A stretch of DNA of 64,000 nucleotides, from the NCBI GenBank assembly GCA_002359185.1, contig DEML01000026.1, forward strand, positions 55,866 through 119,865, in the 5' to 3' direction. The DNA comes from Planctomycetaceae bacterium UBA2671. Its GTDB lineage: Bacteria; Planctomycetota; Planctomycetia; Planctomycetales; Planctomycetaceae. Positions within the stretch are counted from its first letter, which is position 1. Each line of letters starts with the position of its first letter. Below, piece after piece: positions 46,500 through 55,429 of this stretch. The position numbers and the translations under genes are program-made. The notes below the pieces were generated by a model. It was not told the origin of the DNA. It saw nothing but the letters and a program-made list of their open reading frames with translations, and did not search any database.

Positions 46500-49115
46500 A
46501 TGATCTTGAGATCGATAATACTCGCTGGCCTTATTGGTACCTGCCTGGTCACATCATTGTCTGCTGAGGAAACGATTGTTCCGGAAGCGGAAATCTCATA
46601 CGAAAAACAGATTCGTCCGATTCTGCAAGCGGCTTGTTTTCATTGTCATGGAGAAGAGGCAGAAGTAGATGGTGGATTGGATCTGAGACTTCGCCGTTTT
46701 ATGGTGCAGGGCGGCGATTCTGGACCTGCAGTTATCCCTGGGAAACCAGACGAAAGTTATCTACTCGATCGCATTTCGAGTGGTGAAATGCCTCCCTCGG
46801 GATCAGGTCACCCTCTCTCTTCTGAACAACAGGATCTGATCACTCGCTGGATAGCTCAGTCGGCACCAACGCTCCGTTCCGAACCAGATACGTTGGCTCC
46901 AGGGATGGTCATACTGCCCGAAGATCAGGAATGGTGGGCCTATCAGCCTGTCTCACGACCGGAGCTTCCGGAAGTTCGCAAGTCTGAATTGGCAGAGCAG
47001 CCGATCGATCGATTTGTGTTGCACAAACTGGAAGAGTCTGGCTTTGAATTCTCGCCTCTTGCAGATCGTAAAACGCTCATTCGCCGTGCCTGTTTCGATT
47101 TGTGGGGCTTACCACCAACACCCGAAATGGTCGAGGAATTCGTGAATGATGAACAACCAGACGCTTGGGAGCGTTTGCTCGACCGCTTGCTGGCTGATGA
47201 TCATTTTGGAGAACGCTGGGCTCGCCACTGGCTCGATGTCGCTGGTTATGCCGATTCAGAAGGGGTTACGACTAACGATCCCGAACGCAAATGGGCTTGG
47301 CAGTACCGAGACTATGTGATTAAATCGCTGAACAAAAACAAGCCCTACAATTTATTCGTGCAGGAACAACTGGCAGGGGATGAAATGGTGACCCCGCCCT
47401 ATAAGAATATGCCTCCAGATGCGATTGAGAAGTTGATCGCCACCGGCTTTTTGCGAATGGCTCCCGATGGCACGATGTCTAAACAACTCGATGATGATCT
47501 GACAAAAAATGAGGTCGTAGCCGACACGGTTGAAATTGTCAGCAGCATTTTTCTCGGCTTAACGGTCGAATGTGCCCAGTGTCATGAGCATCGATATGAT
47601 CCGATCCCGCAAGCAGACTACTATCGATTGCGAGCAGTATTCGAACCGGCATTAAACTGGAAGAAATGGAAAACGCCCAACCAGCGTAGCATTTCTTTAT
47701 ATACCGATGAAGATCGTGCCCAGGCAGCAGAAATTGAAGCAGAGGCAAAGAAAATCCTTGATGAACGCCTGGTCAAACAACAGGAATTCATTGATCGCAA
47801 CTATGATAAGGAATTGGAAAAGTTGACCGAAGTCGAGCGCGAAATTGCCGTCGCAGCTCGTGAAATTGCTGAAAAAGACCGCACACCCGAACAAAAGGCA
47901 GTCTATAAAAAATACCCCAGCCTCAGCATCACTGCCGGTTCACTGTATTTATATGACAAACCGGCAGCAGACGAATTGAAGAAAATGGCCGATGCCGCTG
48001 CTGAACTCCGAAAGACGAAGCCAGAAGAACTTTTCGTTCGCGCATTAACCGAAACCGCCAGCGATCTGACTCCCACATTTGTTTTCAATCGGGGAGACCA
48101 TCAACAACCCAAACAAGAGGTTAAACCGGCTGGGCTGTCGATTTTGAACCACATTGTGGAATCGCAAATTCCCGAGAACGATCCCGCGATCCCTTCCACT
48201 GGACGCAGACTCGCTTTCGCCAAACAGTTAACCTCCGGTCAACACCCGTTGACATCGCGCGTAATTGTGAATCGCATATGGCTGCATCTGCTTGGTCGGG
48301 GAATTGTAATCACACCGTCTGATTTTGGTCGTCTCGGAACTCCTCCCTCGCACCCTCTGCTCCTGGATTGGTTAGCTGATGAATTCGTGCAGCAAAACTG
48401 GGATATCAAGCAATTTATCAAGATGGTCATGCTGAGCCGCACTTATCAGCAGGCACTTTCAACTGATTCCGCTTATTTGACGAGCGATCCCGATATCGCT
48501 TTGTTCGGTAGTGCACGGCTGAAACGGGTTGAAGCGGAAGTCCTGCGCGATATGGTTTTGGAAATCAGCGGAAACTTGAACGAGAAAATGTATGGGCCCC
48601 CCGTGCCGGTCATGTCGGATCCGGTTGGTCAGTGGGTTATCGGCATTGAAAATCTAAGTGCCGGCAGGCCTGGGAAAGTGCTCGAAATGCATGGGGAAGA
48701 TCTACGTCGAAGTGTCTATGTGCAGGTGCGACGCACGCGCCCCCTTTCCATTTTTGAAGTTTTTGATAATCCCCGCATGGAGCCGAATTGCGAACTTCGC
48801 AGTTTCTCGACGGTCGCGCCGCAATCGCTCATGCTGATGAACGGCGACTTCATAATGCAGCAGGCCCAGGATTTCGCCACGTTATTAAAAACTGAGTACG
48901 AAGACGATACTACCCAGAAAATTAATCATCTTTGGCAGCGAGTTTATGCACGGAATCCCGACCAGTCTGAACTTGCAGACGCACAACAGTTTTTGATCGA
49001 ACAGCAGGAAACATTAACCGAGCGAGCAGGGAAAGAAGATGATCCTGCATTGCTTGCGATGGCGAACTTATGTCAGATTCTCTTGAGTTCCAACGAATTT
49101 CTTTACATTGATTAA
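46500..49115 (+). CDS. PSCyt1-DUF1549-DUF1553 cytochrome (module 5)
   Basis: The start is ATG 46500, preceded by AGGT at a proper distance; the ATG at 46482 adds six residues before the signal. The 871-residue protein has a signal peptide (ILRSIILAGLIGTCLVTSLSA), PSCyt1 with C-F-H-C-H-G and E-M-P-P, DUF1549 (R-R-A-C-F-D-L-W-G-L-P-P; R-H-W-L-D-V-A-G-Y-A-D-S-E-G) and a second site C-A-Q-C-H-E-H-R-Y-D-P. A long helical, highly charged insert of about 70 residues (400-470) follows, then DUF1553 (I-V-N-R-I-W-L-H-L-L-G). It is the first gene of a three-gene operon with DUF1501 and DUF1080 genes. The charged coiled insert is longer than in module 2. Confidence 0.93.
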   Translation: MILRSIILAGLIGTCLVTSLSAEETIVPEAEISYEKQIRPILQAACFHCHGEEAEVDGGLDLRLRRFMVQGGDSGPAVIPGKPDESYLLDRISSGEMPPSGSGHPLSSEQQDLITRWIAQSAPTLRSEPDTLAPGMVILPEDQEWWAYQPVSRPELPEVRKSELAEQPIDRFVLHKLEESGFEFSPLADRKTLIRRACFDLWGLPPTPEMVEEFVNDEQPDAWERLLDRLLADDHFGERWARHWLDVAGYADSEGVTTNDPERKWAWQYRDYVIKSLNKNKPYNLFVQEQLAGDEMVTPPYKNMPPDAIEKLIATGFLRMAPDGTMSKQLDDDLTKNEVVADTVEIVSSIFLGLTVECAQCHEHRYDPIPQADYYRLRAVFEPALNWKKWKTPNQRSISLYTDEDRAQAAEIEAEAKKILDERLVKQQEFIDRNYDKELEKLTEVEREIAVAAREIAEKDRTPEQKAVYKKYPSLSITAGSLYLYDKPAADELKKMADAAAELRKTKPEELFVRALTETASDLTPTFVFNRGDHQQPKQEVKPAGLSILNHIVESQIPENDPAIPSTGRRLAFAKQLTSGQHPLTSRVIVNRIWLHLLGRGIVITPSDFGRLGTPPSHPLLLDWLADEFVQQNWDIKQFIKMVMLSRTYQQALSTDSAYLTSDPDIALFGSARLKRVEAEVLRDMVLEISGNLNEKMYGPPVPVMSDPVGQWVIGIENLSAGRPGKVLEMHGEDLRRSVYVQVRRTRPLSIFEVFDNPRMEPNCELRSFSTVAPQSLMLMNGDFIMQQAQDFATLLKTEYEDDTTQKINHLWQRVYARNPDQSELADAQQFLIEQQETLTERAGKEDDPALLAMANLCQILLSSNEFLYID

Positions 49116-49177
49116 TCAACTTGACTCGAATAACTTGCCTCCCTGCGCTCCCGCCTCTATATCATCAGGACGTTCTC

Positions 49178-50638
49178 ATGAACAAAGAGATTTCAGCCGA
49201 CAAGATCGCAGGGAGTCGCCGCCATTTCCTGGCCAGTTCCGCATTCAACCTGGGTGGACTGGCGGTTGCCTGTCTGGCCCAGCAAGTCAGTCAAGGTGCT
49301 GAGGGAACTAAGCCTCCTCTCGAACCGCAAATTTTTGATACGCAACCGAATCAACCGCATCATGCTCCCCGCGCCAAGGCTATGATCTCCCTGTGGATGC
49401 AGGGGGGGCCCAGTCATCACGATCTCTTTGATCCCAAACCGGAAATGACCAAACACGATGGCGAAACCTATCCAGGAGAATTGAAGTACGACGACCGCGC
49501 AAATTCCACCTCAAAAATATTTGCATCGCCCTGGAAATTCGCGCCCCGTGGCCAATGCGGGATGGAACTCTCTGATCTGATTCCCCACACTGGAGAAATC
49601 GCTGACGATATCACGCTCATTCGCAGCACTCATACCGGCGTCAATAATCACGGTCAATCGATCACCGCGTTAAACACTGGGCGGATTATTTCGGGTCGAC
49701 CTTCCCTGGGAAGTTGGCTGACCTATGCGCTGGGGGCCGAAACCCGGGACCTGCCCGCTTACCTGGCTTTGATCGATCCGGGACAACTTCCGGTCATGGG
49801 AACGGAAAACTGGTCCAACGGCTGGCTTCCAGCTCTCTATCAGGGAACAGTGATTAGACCTCAGGAACCGCGCATTCTCAATCTCGATGTCCCGGCTCAT
49901 TTACAGGGTGCCCCACAAGCACGGGCCTTGGATTTTTTAAACCGCCTGAATCAGAAACATTTGATCGAACGACCGCATCAGAATGAATTGCATGCCCGCA
50001 TTTCGACTTACGAGCTAGCCGCGCATATGCAGCATGCCGCGAAGGAGGCGCTCGACTTATCCAAAGAATCCAAAGCGACTCATCAAATGTACGGCCTCGA
50101 TGACCCTGCGACCAAAGAATACGGCGAACGGTGCCTCATCGCTCGACGGCTGGTCGAACGGGGCGTTCGTTTTGTCCAGGTTTTCACCAGCAACCAATTC
50201 TGGGATCATCACTCTGGACTGACGGTGAGTTTGCCGAAAGCGTGCAAAAAAGTTGATAAACCATCGTCTGCCCTCGTCAAAGATTTGAAACAACGTGGCT
50301 TGCTCGATGAAACGATTGTGCATTGGGGCGGAGAAATGGGGCGCTTGCCCGTCATTGAAAATGACGGGGCTCCCACGAAAGTTGGTCGTGATCATAACAC
50401 GTATGGTTTCAGCATGTGGGTCGCCGGCGGAGGATTTCGAGCCGGGTATACTCATGGAGCAACCGATGACTTTGGTTACAAGGCGGTGGAAAATATCGTG
50501 AATCACCACGATTACCATGCCACCATTCTGCATCTATTCGGCCTTAAACACGAACAAGTAACATTCCTCCGCAACACCCAGGAACAAACTTTGACCGATG
50601 CCCAGGAATGTCGTGTTGTTCAGGAACTCCTTGCCTGA
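49178..50638 (+). CDS. DUF1501 secreted protein (module 5)
   Basis: The start is ATG 49178, with AGGA about 8 bases upstream; the longer frame from 49121 has no such site and no signal. The 486-residue protein starts with a Tat-like signal (G-S-R-R-H-F-L-A-S-S). It carries the DUF1501 motifs M-Q-G-G-P-S-H-H-D-L-F-D-P-K-P, W-G-G-E-M-G-R-L-P and G-R-D-H-N-T-Y-G-F. Compared with the other paralogues it has M for F in the G-E-(F/M)-G-R motif. It lies 62 bases after the DUF1549 cytochrome gene and 105 bases before the DUF1080 gene on the same strand, suggesting one transcript. Confidence 0.92.
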   Translation: MNKEISADKIAGSRRHFLASSAFNLGGLAVACLAQQVSQGAEGTKPPLEPQIFDTQPNQPHHAPRAKAMISLWMQGGPSHHDLFDPKPEMTKHDGETYPGELKYDDRANSTSKIFASPWKFAPRGQCGMELSDLIPHTGEIADDITLIRSTHTGVNNHGQSITALNTGRIISGRPSLGSWLTYALGAETRDLPAYLALIDPGQLPVMGTENWSNGWLPALYQGTVIRPQEPRILNLDVPAHLQGAPQARALDFLNRLNQKHLIERPHQNELHARISTYELAAHMQHAAKEALDLSKESKATHQMYGLDDPATKEYGERCLIARRLVERGVRFVQVFTSNQFWDHHSGLTVSLPKACKKVDKPSSALVKDLKQRGLLDETIVHWGGEMGRLPVIENDGAPTKVGRDHNTYGFSMWVAGGGFRAGYTHGATDDFGYKAVENIVNHHDYHATILHLFGLKHEQVTFLRNTQEQTLTDAQECRVVQELLA

Positions 50639-50743
50639 ATTTGAGCTTCGGTTCCGTATTCACTACATGGCTTTCCTATGCTTTGTAAATGATATTGTCT
50701 TTGTTTTTGATGTGTAATTCCAGAACAATCCATGGAGATATAG

Positions 50744-52858
50744 ATGTTTCAAACTCGTCATCCCAACTCAGTGTTGCTGATCGCTCTAATCATGCTCATG
50801 GGGCTTAACCATTTTCCGACCGTGGTTCAGGCAGAAGCACCTCAGGGGTTCTCCCCTCTATTCAATGGAAAAGATTTAACGGGGTGGAAAGGGCTTGTTG
50901 GAAATCCAAAGACTCGCGCAAACATGTCCGCTGAAGAGATGGCAACAGCACAGCAGGCAGCGGATGATCTCATGCGAGAACATTGGAAAGTTGAACAGGG
51001 AGTCCTTGTCTTTGACGGAAAAGGAAAAAGTCTTTGCACCGAAAAAGATTATGGAGATTTTGAACTCTACGTCGACTGGAAAATCCTCGAAGCTGGCGAC
51101 AGCGGTATTTATCTGCGCGGCAGCCCTCAGGTTCAAATCTGGGATACCGAGCACGAACCCTATTTCCGGCACGGGGCTGAGAATGGTTCCGGAGCGTTGT
51201 GGAATAATAAAGACCATCAACGGTTTCCGCTTATGAAAGCTGATAATCCCGTCGGAGAGTGGAACACCTTTTACATTCGAATGATTGGCGAACGAGTCAC
51301 AATAAAGCTGAACGATCAACTCGTTGCCGACAATGTTGTGATGGAAAATATTTGGGAACGCAATCTGCCAATTTATCCCAATGGACAAATCGAACTGCAA
51401 AATCATGGGAACACACTCTATTTCCGAGAAATCTACATTCGAGAAATTCCAGCGAGTGAAGCCAATAAACTCCTGCAAGCTCAAGAAGAGAACAGTGGCT
51501 TCGTGAAAATTTTCAATGGGAAGGATCTCACGGGTTGGACGGGAGCAGTCGACAGCTACAAAGTTGTTGATGAAAAACTTATCTGCAAAGAAGGAGCAGG
51601 GGGGGCACTCTTCACAAAGAAAGAATACGCGGATTTTGTTTCAACTTTAGAATTTAAGCTTCCACAGGGCGGAAACAATGGCCTCATCCTTCGCTATGCT
51701 GGTGAAGGTCAGCCTCATATCGAAGGACTTGAATTGCAAGTTCTCGACTCGGAGGATCCGAAATATGCGAAGCTCGACCCGCGACAATACCACGGTTCTG
51801 TGTATGGGCTTGTTCCGGCTCATCGGGGCTATCTGCGACCAACCGGGGAGTGGAATTTTCAGAAGGTCACGATCCATGGCTCCAAAGTTAAAGTGGAATT
51901 AAATGGGACTACGATTCTCGATGCTGACTTATCCGAAGTTATGGAATCAAAAGATGGCGAAGTTCCTCCGGGAGCGAAACGAAAGAGTGGTCACTTTGGT
52001 TTCGCTGGACACAATGATCCGGTTGAATTTCGAAATATTGCGATTCGAGAATTACCTGGTGATCCAGCAGTTCCCCTCTCTCGTAATTCTGCAATCAGTC
52101 CGACGAATGGCCCGATTGAGCTCTTTAACGGGCGTAATCTGAAAGGGATGTATACTTGGATTCGTGATTCTCAATACTCCGATCCCAAAAAGGTATTCAC
52201 TGTTGAGAATGGTATGATCCATATTTCAGGTGATGGTTACGGCGGATTAATCACGAATGATTCTTATCGGGACTACCACCTCATACTGGAATTCAAGTGG
52301 GGCGAAAGAACCTGGGGTAATCGAATTGATCGCGCACGTGATGCAGGTCTTCTGGTCCATTGCTGGGGGCCGGATGGTGGTTACGCGAAAACTTGGATGG
52401 CATCAATTGAAGCTCAGATCATTGAAGGTGGAGTCGGTGACATCCTCGTGTTGTCGGGAACAGATCCTATCACTGGTCAGGCTCTACCAACTTCCTTGAC
52501 CGCCGAAATTACTAAGGATCGAGATGGCGAAAAAGTCTGGAAAAAAGGCGGAGAGCGAATCACACTTTCCAGTGGACGCATCAACTGGTTTGGAAGAGAT
52601 GTCGACTGGGCAGATCAGATCAATTTTCGAGGAAAAGACGATGTCGAGAGTCCATTTGGCGAATGGACTCTGCTGGAAGTGATCGCAGATGGTGGACACT
52701 TAATTTATAAAGTCAACGGAATTGTGGTCAACGAAGCGTTCGAAGCAAAGCCAGATTTCGGAAAACTGCTTCTGCAAACCGAGCAGGCTGAGCTATTCGT
52801 CAGACGTTATGAATTGTGGCCTATCGGAAAAGCTCCAAATGATGTTCTGAAGCAATAA
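50744..52858 (+). CDS. Triple DUF1080 (3-keto-disaccharide hydrolase-like) protein
   Basis: A 704-residue exported protein (signal VLLIALIMLMGLNHFPTVVQA). It contains three DUF1080 domains in tandem, each opening with the family signature: L-F-N-G-K-D-L-T-G-W near residue 39, I-F-N-G-K-D-L-T-G-W near 256 and L-F-N-G-R-N-L-K-G near 464. DUF1080 is a concanavalin-like beta-sandwich; some members are reported as 3-keto-glycoside hydrolases. The third domain is more diverged and lacks the T-G-W part. Several copies in one protein point to binding or processing of a repeated glycan. It closes the module 5 operon after DUF1501. Confidence 0.9.
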   Translation: MFQTRHPNSVLLIALIMLMGLNHFPTVVQAEAPQGFSPLFNGKDLTGWKGLVGNPKTRANMSAEEMATAQQAADDLMREHWKVEQGVLVFDGKGKSLCTEKDYGDFELYVDWKILEAGDSGIYLRGSPQVQIWDTEHEPYFRHGAENGSGALWNNKDHQRFPLMKADNPVGEWNTFYIRMIGERVTIKLNDQLVADNVVMENIWERNLPIYPNGQIELQNHGNTLYFREIYIREIPASEANKLLQAQEENSGFVKIFNGKDLTGWTGAVDSYKVVDEKLICKEGAGGALFTKKEYADFVSTLEFKLPQGGNNGLILRYAGEGQPHIEGLELQVLDSEDPKYAKLDPRQYHGSVYGLVPAHRGYLRPTGEWNFQKVTIHGSKVKVELNGTTILDADLSEVMESKDGEVPPGAKRKSGHFGFAGHNDPVEFRNIAIRELPGDPAVPLSRNSAISPTNGPIELFNGRNLKGMYTWIRDSQYSDPKKVFTVENGMIHISGDGYGGLITNDSYRDYHLILEFKWGERTWGNRIDRARDAGLLVHCWGPDGGYAKTWMASIEAQIIEGGVGDILVLSGTDPITGQALPTSLTAEITKDRDGEKVWKKGGERITLSSGRINWFGRDVDWADQINFRGKDDVESPFGEWTLLEVIADGGHLIYKVNGIVVNEAFEAKPDFGKLLLQTEQAELFVRRYELWPIGKAPNDVLKQ

Positions 52859-52936
52859 ACGAAGTTTTGTAATCCCGTTAAATATTCCGACCACCAAGGC
52901 AAAGCCAAAAAGACTATGAATATCAAGTTCATGGAG

Positions 52937-52962
52937 CCCCGCGTAAGCCATATGGGCTGGGG
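52937..52962. repeat. Imperfect hairpin between convergent genes
   Basis: CCCC at 52937-52940 pairs with GGGG at 52959-52962, and AGCC with GGCT inside, leaving a bulge and a 5-base loop. It lies between the DUF1080 gene and the convergent winged-helix gene. It could be a terminator without a T-run or a decayed dispersed repeat. Confidence 0.35.
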
Positions 52963-53119
52963 ACGATCAGCATGCCCTTCAACACACTGTCTCGCATCGC
53001 AATAATCAACGTGACATCAAAAGTTGTGGAACTCTCTGACCAGTTTATCCAGTCGTGTCTCAGAACGAAGGACTGTTCATCTCCATAGTGGAGGTTTGCC
53101 GCTTTAACAATGGGCTGAT

Positions 53120-53605
53120 TCACTTCTCCGAAATCAACCTGAGGAGATCTCCAATTTGCCGGTGGGCTTCAATGGGATGTCGTAACGATTTATTTTCAAT
53201 CACCGTATATTGATTCTTTCTTCCCACCTTTACGCGTTTGATGAATCCGCCTTCTTCAAGATCTTGAACTATTCTTTGGACCGCACGTTCTGTTATTCCA
53301 ACTGAAGCTGCGACTTCTCTGAGAACCATTTGTGAGTTTTCATGAAGGACGATCAAAACATGAGCGTGATTGGTCAAAAACGTCCAACGAGCGTGATCAT
53401 GACGTTGTGAACTCTCCTTGATTTCAATTGACTTTGAAGAATCTGCTAACGCATTCTTTTTGATGACTTCCTTTTTCTTGACGGCCTCCGAAAGTGGAGC
53501 GTCCTCAGACTTTTTCCTGGTCACTTTTGCTGATTTCTTCATCCGAGCACTTTCACTAAACAACATATCAACATTCGACAGTAGATCATTTTTAACACGC
53601 TCCAT
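53120..53605 (-). CDS. Winged-helix regulator divergent from dab genes
   Basis: A 161-residue cytoplasmic protein. Residues 1-70 are basic, low-complexity and probably disordered (many Lys, Ser and Glu). Residues 73-160 form a winged helix-turn-helix domain: W-T-F-L-T-N-H-A-H-V-L near 74-84, the recognition region V-G-I-T-E-R-A-V-Q-R-I-V near 102-113, the wing G-R-K-N-Q-Y at 128-133, then a C-terminal R-H-P-I-E-A-H. This C-terminal block matches a family of MarR/ArsR-like single-domain regulators that I know from several phyla without an assigned ligand. It is transcribed divergently from dabB with a 196-base gap, so it is the prime candidate for controlling the carbon-uptake operon. The start may lie further in, since the N-terminal tail is not conserved. 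Confidence 0.8.
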   Translation of the reverse strand: MERVKNDLLSNVDMLFSESARMKKSAKVTRKKSEDAPLSEAVKKKEVIKKNALADSSKSIEIKESSQRHDHARWTFLTNHAHVLIVLHENSQMVLREVAASVGITERAVQRIVQDLEEGGFIKRVKVGRKNQYTVIENKSLRHPIEAHRQIGDLLRLISEK

Positions 53606-53716
53606 CCTAACAATATTAATCGGAATTGGAATTCATGAGATGAATAGCACGAAAAGCTAAACATATTGGCTCTTTTTTAAATTCCTTCAAAGAAATTTAA
53701 GAAAACAGCAGAATAA

Positions 53717-53750
53717 GCACGATAATTTATTGACGACTTATTTGTCGTGC
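53717..53750. promoter_or_regulatory. Inverted repeats in the wHTH-dabB intergenic region
   Basis: GCACGA at 53717-53722 is matched by TCGTGC at 53745-53750, and a nested ACGAC / GTCGT pair lies at 53733-53737 and 53744-53748. The dyads sit about 50 bases upstream of the dabB start and 110 bases from the regulator start, where an operator or a 5' leader hairpin would be placed. By-eye finding only. Confidence 0.4.
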
Positions 53751-53801
53751 ATTATATTTCGCGTATCCTGATTCGCTGTTACTTCACTCCTGGAGGCCAT
53801 A

Positions 53802-55373
53802 ATGATTTATGCTGTTCTGCTACCGATATTACTCTTTATGGGGATTGCCCTTGTACCGGTCCACCAATTGAATCGCCGAACCTTGGGAATTCGTCGTCTC
53901 GTGACCTCGGTAGCCGCTCTCCATTTGGCAATTTCATTATTGGTCATGGTGGTATTTGTTTTTGAAGGAAGAATTCCTCAATTTCTGGAATTGATTTCAA
54001 TTGGCGAAAACAGTTCATTCGGACTCAATCTCTACTTCGATGGTTACAGTTCTCTGATGCTGCTACTGGTGAGTTTTGTTGGCTGGATTATTTGTTGTTT
54101 TTCCAGTCAATATCTCGATGGTGATGAATATGAAGGTCGTTATTACCGATGGACGGCATTCACAATTGCTGCTGTTTCGCTGATGATTGTGTCGGGTAAT
54201 TTATTGATGTTCTTTGTGTCCTGGGTATTGACAAGTTCCGGACTTCACATGCTTTTGACACATTATCGGGAACGGCCAGCTGCAACTCGGGCTGCCTGGA
54301 CAAAATTCTTTATCAGTCGAATTGGAGATGCTGCCTTAATCCTGGCTCTCGTCCTGACTTTTCAGGAGTATAAAACCTTCGATTTTCCTGAGTTGTTCGC
54401 AGCCGTCCAAAATAACTTCGCTGAAGGAATCCCCGTTAGTTTCAATTCGCTAATCATCAGTTGGCTGTTGATGCTGGGTGCGGTTACGAAATCAGCTCAA
54501 TTCCCTTTTCATGTCTGGTTACCCCAGACTCTGGAAACACCGACTCCAGTATCAGCTCTGATGCATGCCGGTGTCGTCAATGCTGGTGGTTACTTAATCA
54601 TCCGGACTAGTCCAATGCTGGTTTACTCTCCAGGCGTCCTTGAGGCTTTGGCGGTCATCGGAGGATTCACAGCCTGCTTTGCTGCAATCGTAATGGTTAC
54701 ACAGACAAGCATTAAGAAAACGCTGGCCTATTCAACGGTTGCCCAGATGGGATTTATGATGCTGCAATGTGGACTCGGCGCCTTCTCTCTGGCGATGCTG
54801 CACATCCTGGCACACTCCCTCTACAAAGCTTACACCTTTCTCGACTGCGGTGGAGTCATCTCTCGGAGAGCAGCGACGGTGGAAATATTTAACGACACCC
54901 ACAAAAAGATCCCCATTGGATGGGCGATAACCTTCTCGGCATTGATTACATTAGCGATATTAGCAATCAACTTTTCGATCTTCTCCGTACATATCACTGA
55001 GAAGCCCGGGGGATTGATTCTGGGAACAATCATGCTTCTCGCATTTACGACTTGGCTGACGCAGGTTTTTCAGAGAACATCCTGGAGTGGGAAACTGATC
55101 AGTGTTCTCTTCACTTCCTTTCTCATCAGTTCTTACACGATTGCTTACTGTCTGATTGAAACAATGGTTCAGGCAAGTTCCGCATCTATGCAGGGAACTG
55201 GTTCCTGGTTGAATGCGATTCTGATTGGGCTTTGTTTCGGAGGATTGCTGCTGACTTATGCCGTAACTCAAACTGGCAAATTATCTCCCAGGCTAAACCG
55301 ATTTTACATTCACGCTTCCAACGGTTTCTATATGGAAGCGTGGTATCGCCGGCAGTTCAAACAGTTTTCTTAA
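53802..55373 (+). CDS. dabB: DabB: cation-conducting membrane subunit of inorganic carbon pump
   Basis: A 523-residue polytopic protein of the NuoL/MrpA antiporter family (proton-translocating Complex I-like), with about 13-14 membrane segments. It retains the family core G-A-V-T-K-S-A-Q-F-P-F-H-V-W-L-P, where the conserved Lys lies in the cation channel, then P-T-P-V-S-A-L-M-H-A-G-V-V-N-A-G-G-Y and K-K-T-L-A-Y-S-T-V-A-Q-M-G. It is followed 56 bases later by the DabA gene, which identifies it as DabB and not a respiratory subunit: no other nuo or mrp genes are near. DabB supplies the cation gradient that drives CO2 hydration by DabA. It is preceded by the divergent regulator. A GGAGG ribosome site sits before the ATG. 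Confidence 0.9.
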   Translation: MIYAVLLPILLFMGIALVPVHQLNRRTLGIRRLVTSVAALHLAISLLVMVVFVFEGRIPQFLELISIGENSSFGLNLYFDGYSSLMLLLVSFVGWIICCFSSQYLDGDEYEGRYYRWTAFTIAAVSLMIVSGNLLMFFVSWVLTSSGLHMLLTHYRERPAATRAAWTKFFISRIGDAALILALVLTFQEYKTFDFPELFAAVQNNFAEGIPVSFNSLIISWLLMLGAVTKSAQFPFHVWLPQTLETPTPVSALMHAGVVNAGGYLIIRTSPMLVYSPGVLEALAVIGGFTACFAAIVMVTQTSIKKTLAYSTVAQMGFMMLQCGLGAFSLAMLHILAHSLYKAYTFLDCGGVISRRAATVEIFNDTHKKIPIGWAITFSALITLAILAINFSIFSVHITEKPGGLILGTIMLLAFTTWLTQVFQRTSWSGKLISVLFTSFLISSYTIAYCLIETMVQASSASMQGTGSWLNAILIGLCFGGLLLTYAVTQTGKLSPRLNRFYIHASNGFYMEAWYRRQFKQFS

Positions 55374-55429
55374 GAGTGTTACCCCCTACTCATATTTCCA
55401 TTCAAAATTGAAGAAAGTCTGAAAATACC

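Noticed and set aside
49121..49177. N-terminal extension of the module 5 DUF1501 protein
   Set aside because: The ATG at 49178 has an AGGA site and leads straight into the Tat signal; the extension has neither.
52929..53123. A 64-codon frame starting with GTG that overlaps the winged-helix stop by four bases
   Set aside because: The overlap looks like coupling, but the last codons fall in the hairpin at 52937-52962, the composition is not protein-like, and no family resemblance is visible.
53802..55373. Reading the NuoL-like gene as part of a respiratory complex I or Mrp antiporter
   Set aside because: No other nuo or mrp subunits are adjacent, and the next gene is a complete DabA with its zinc ligands.
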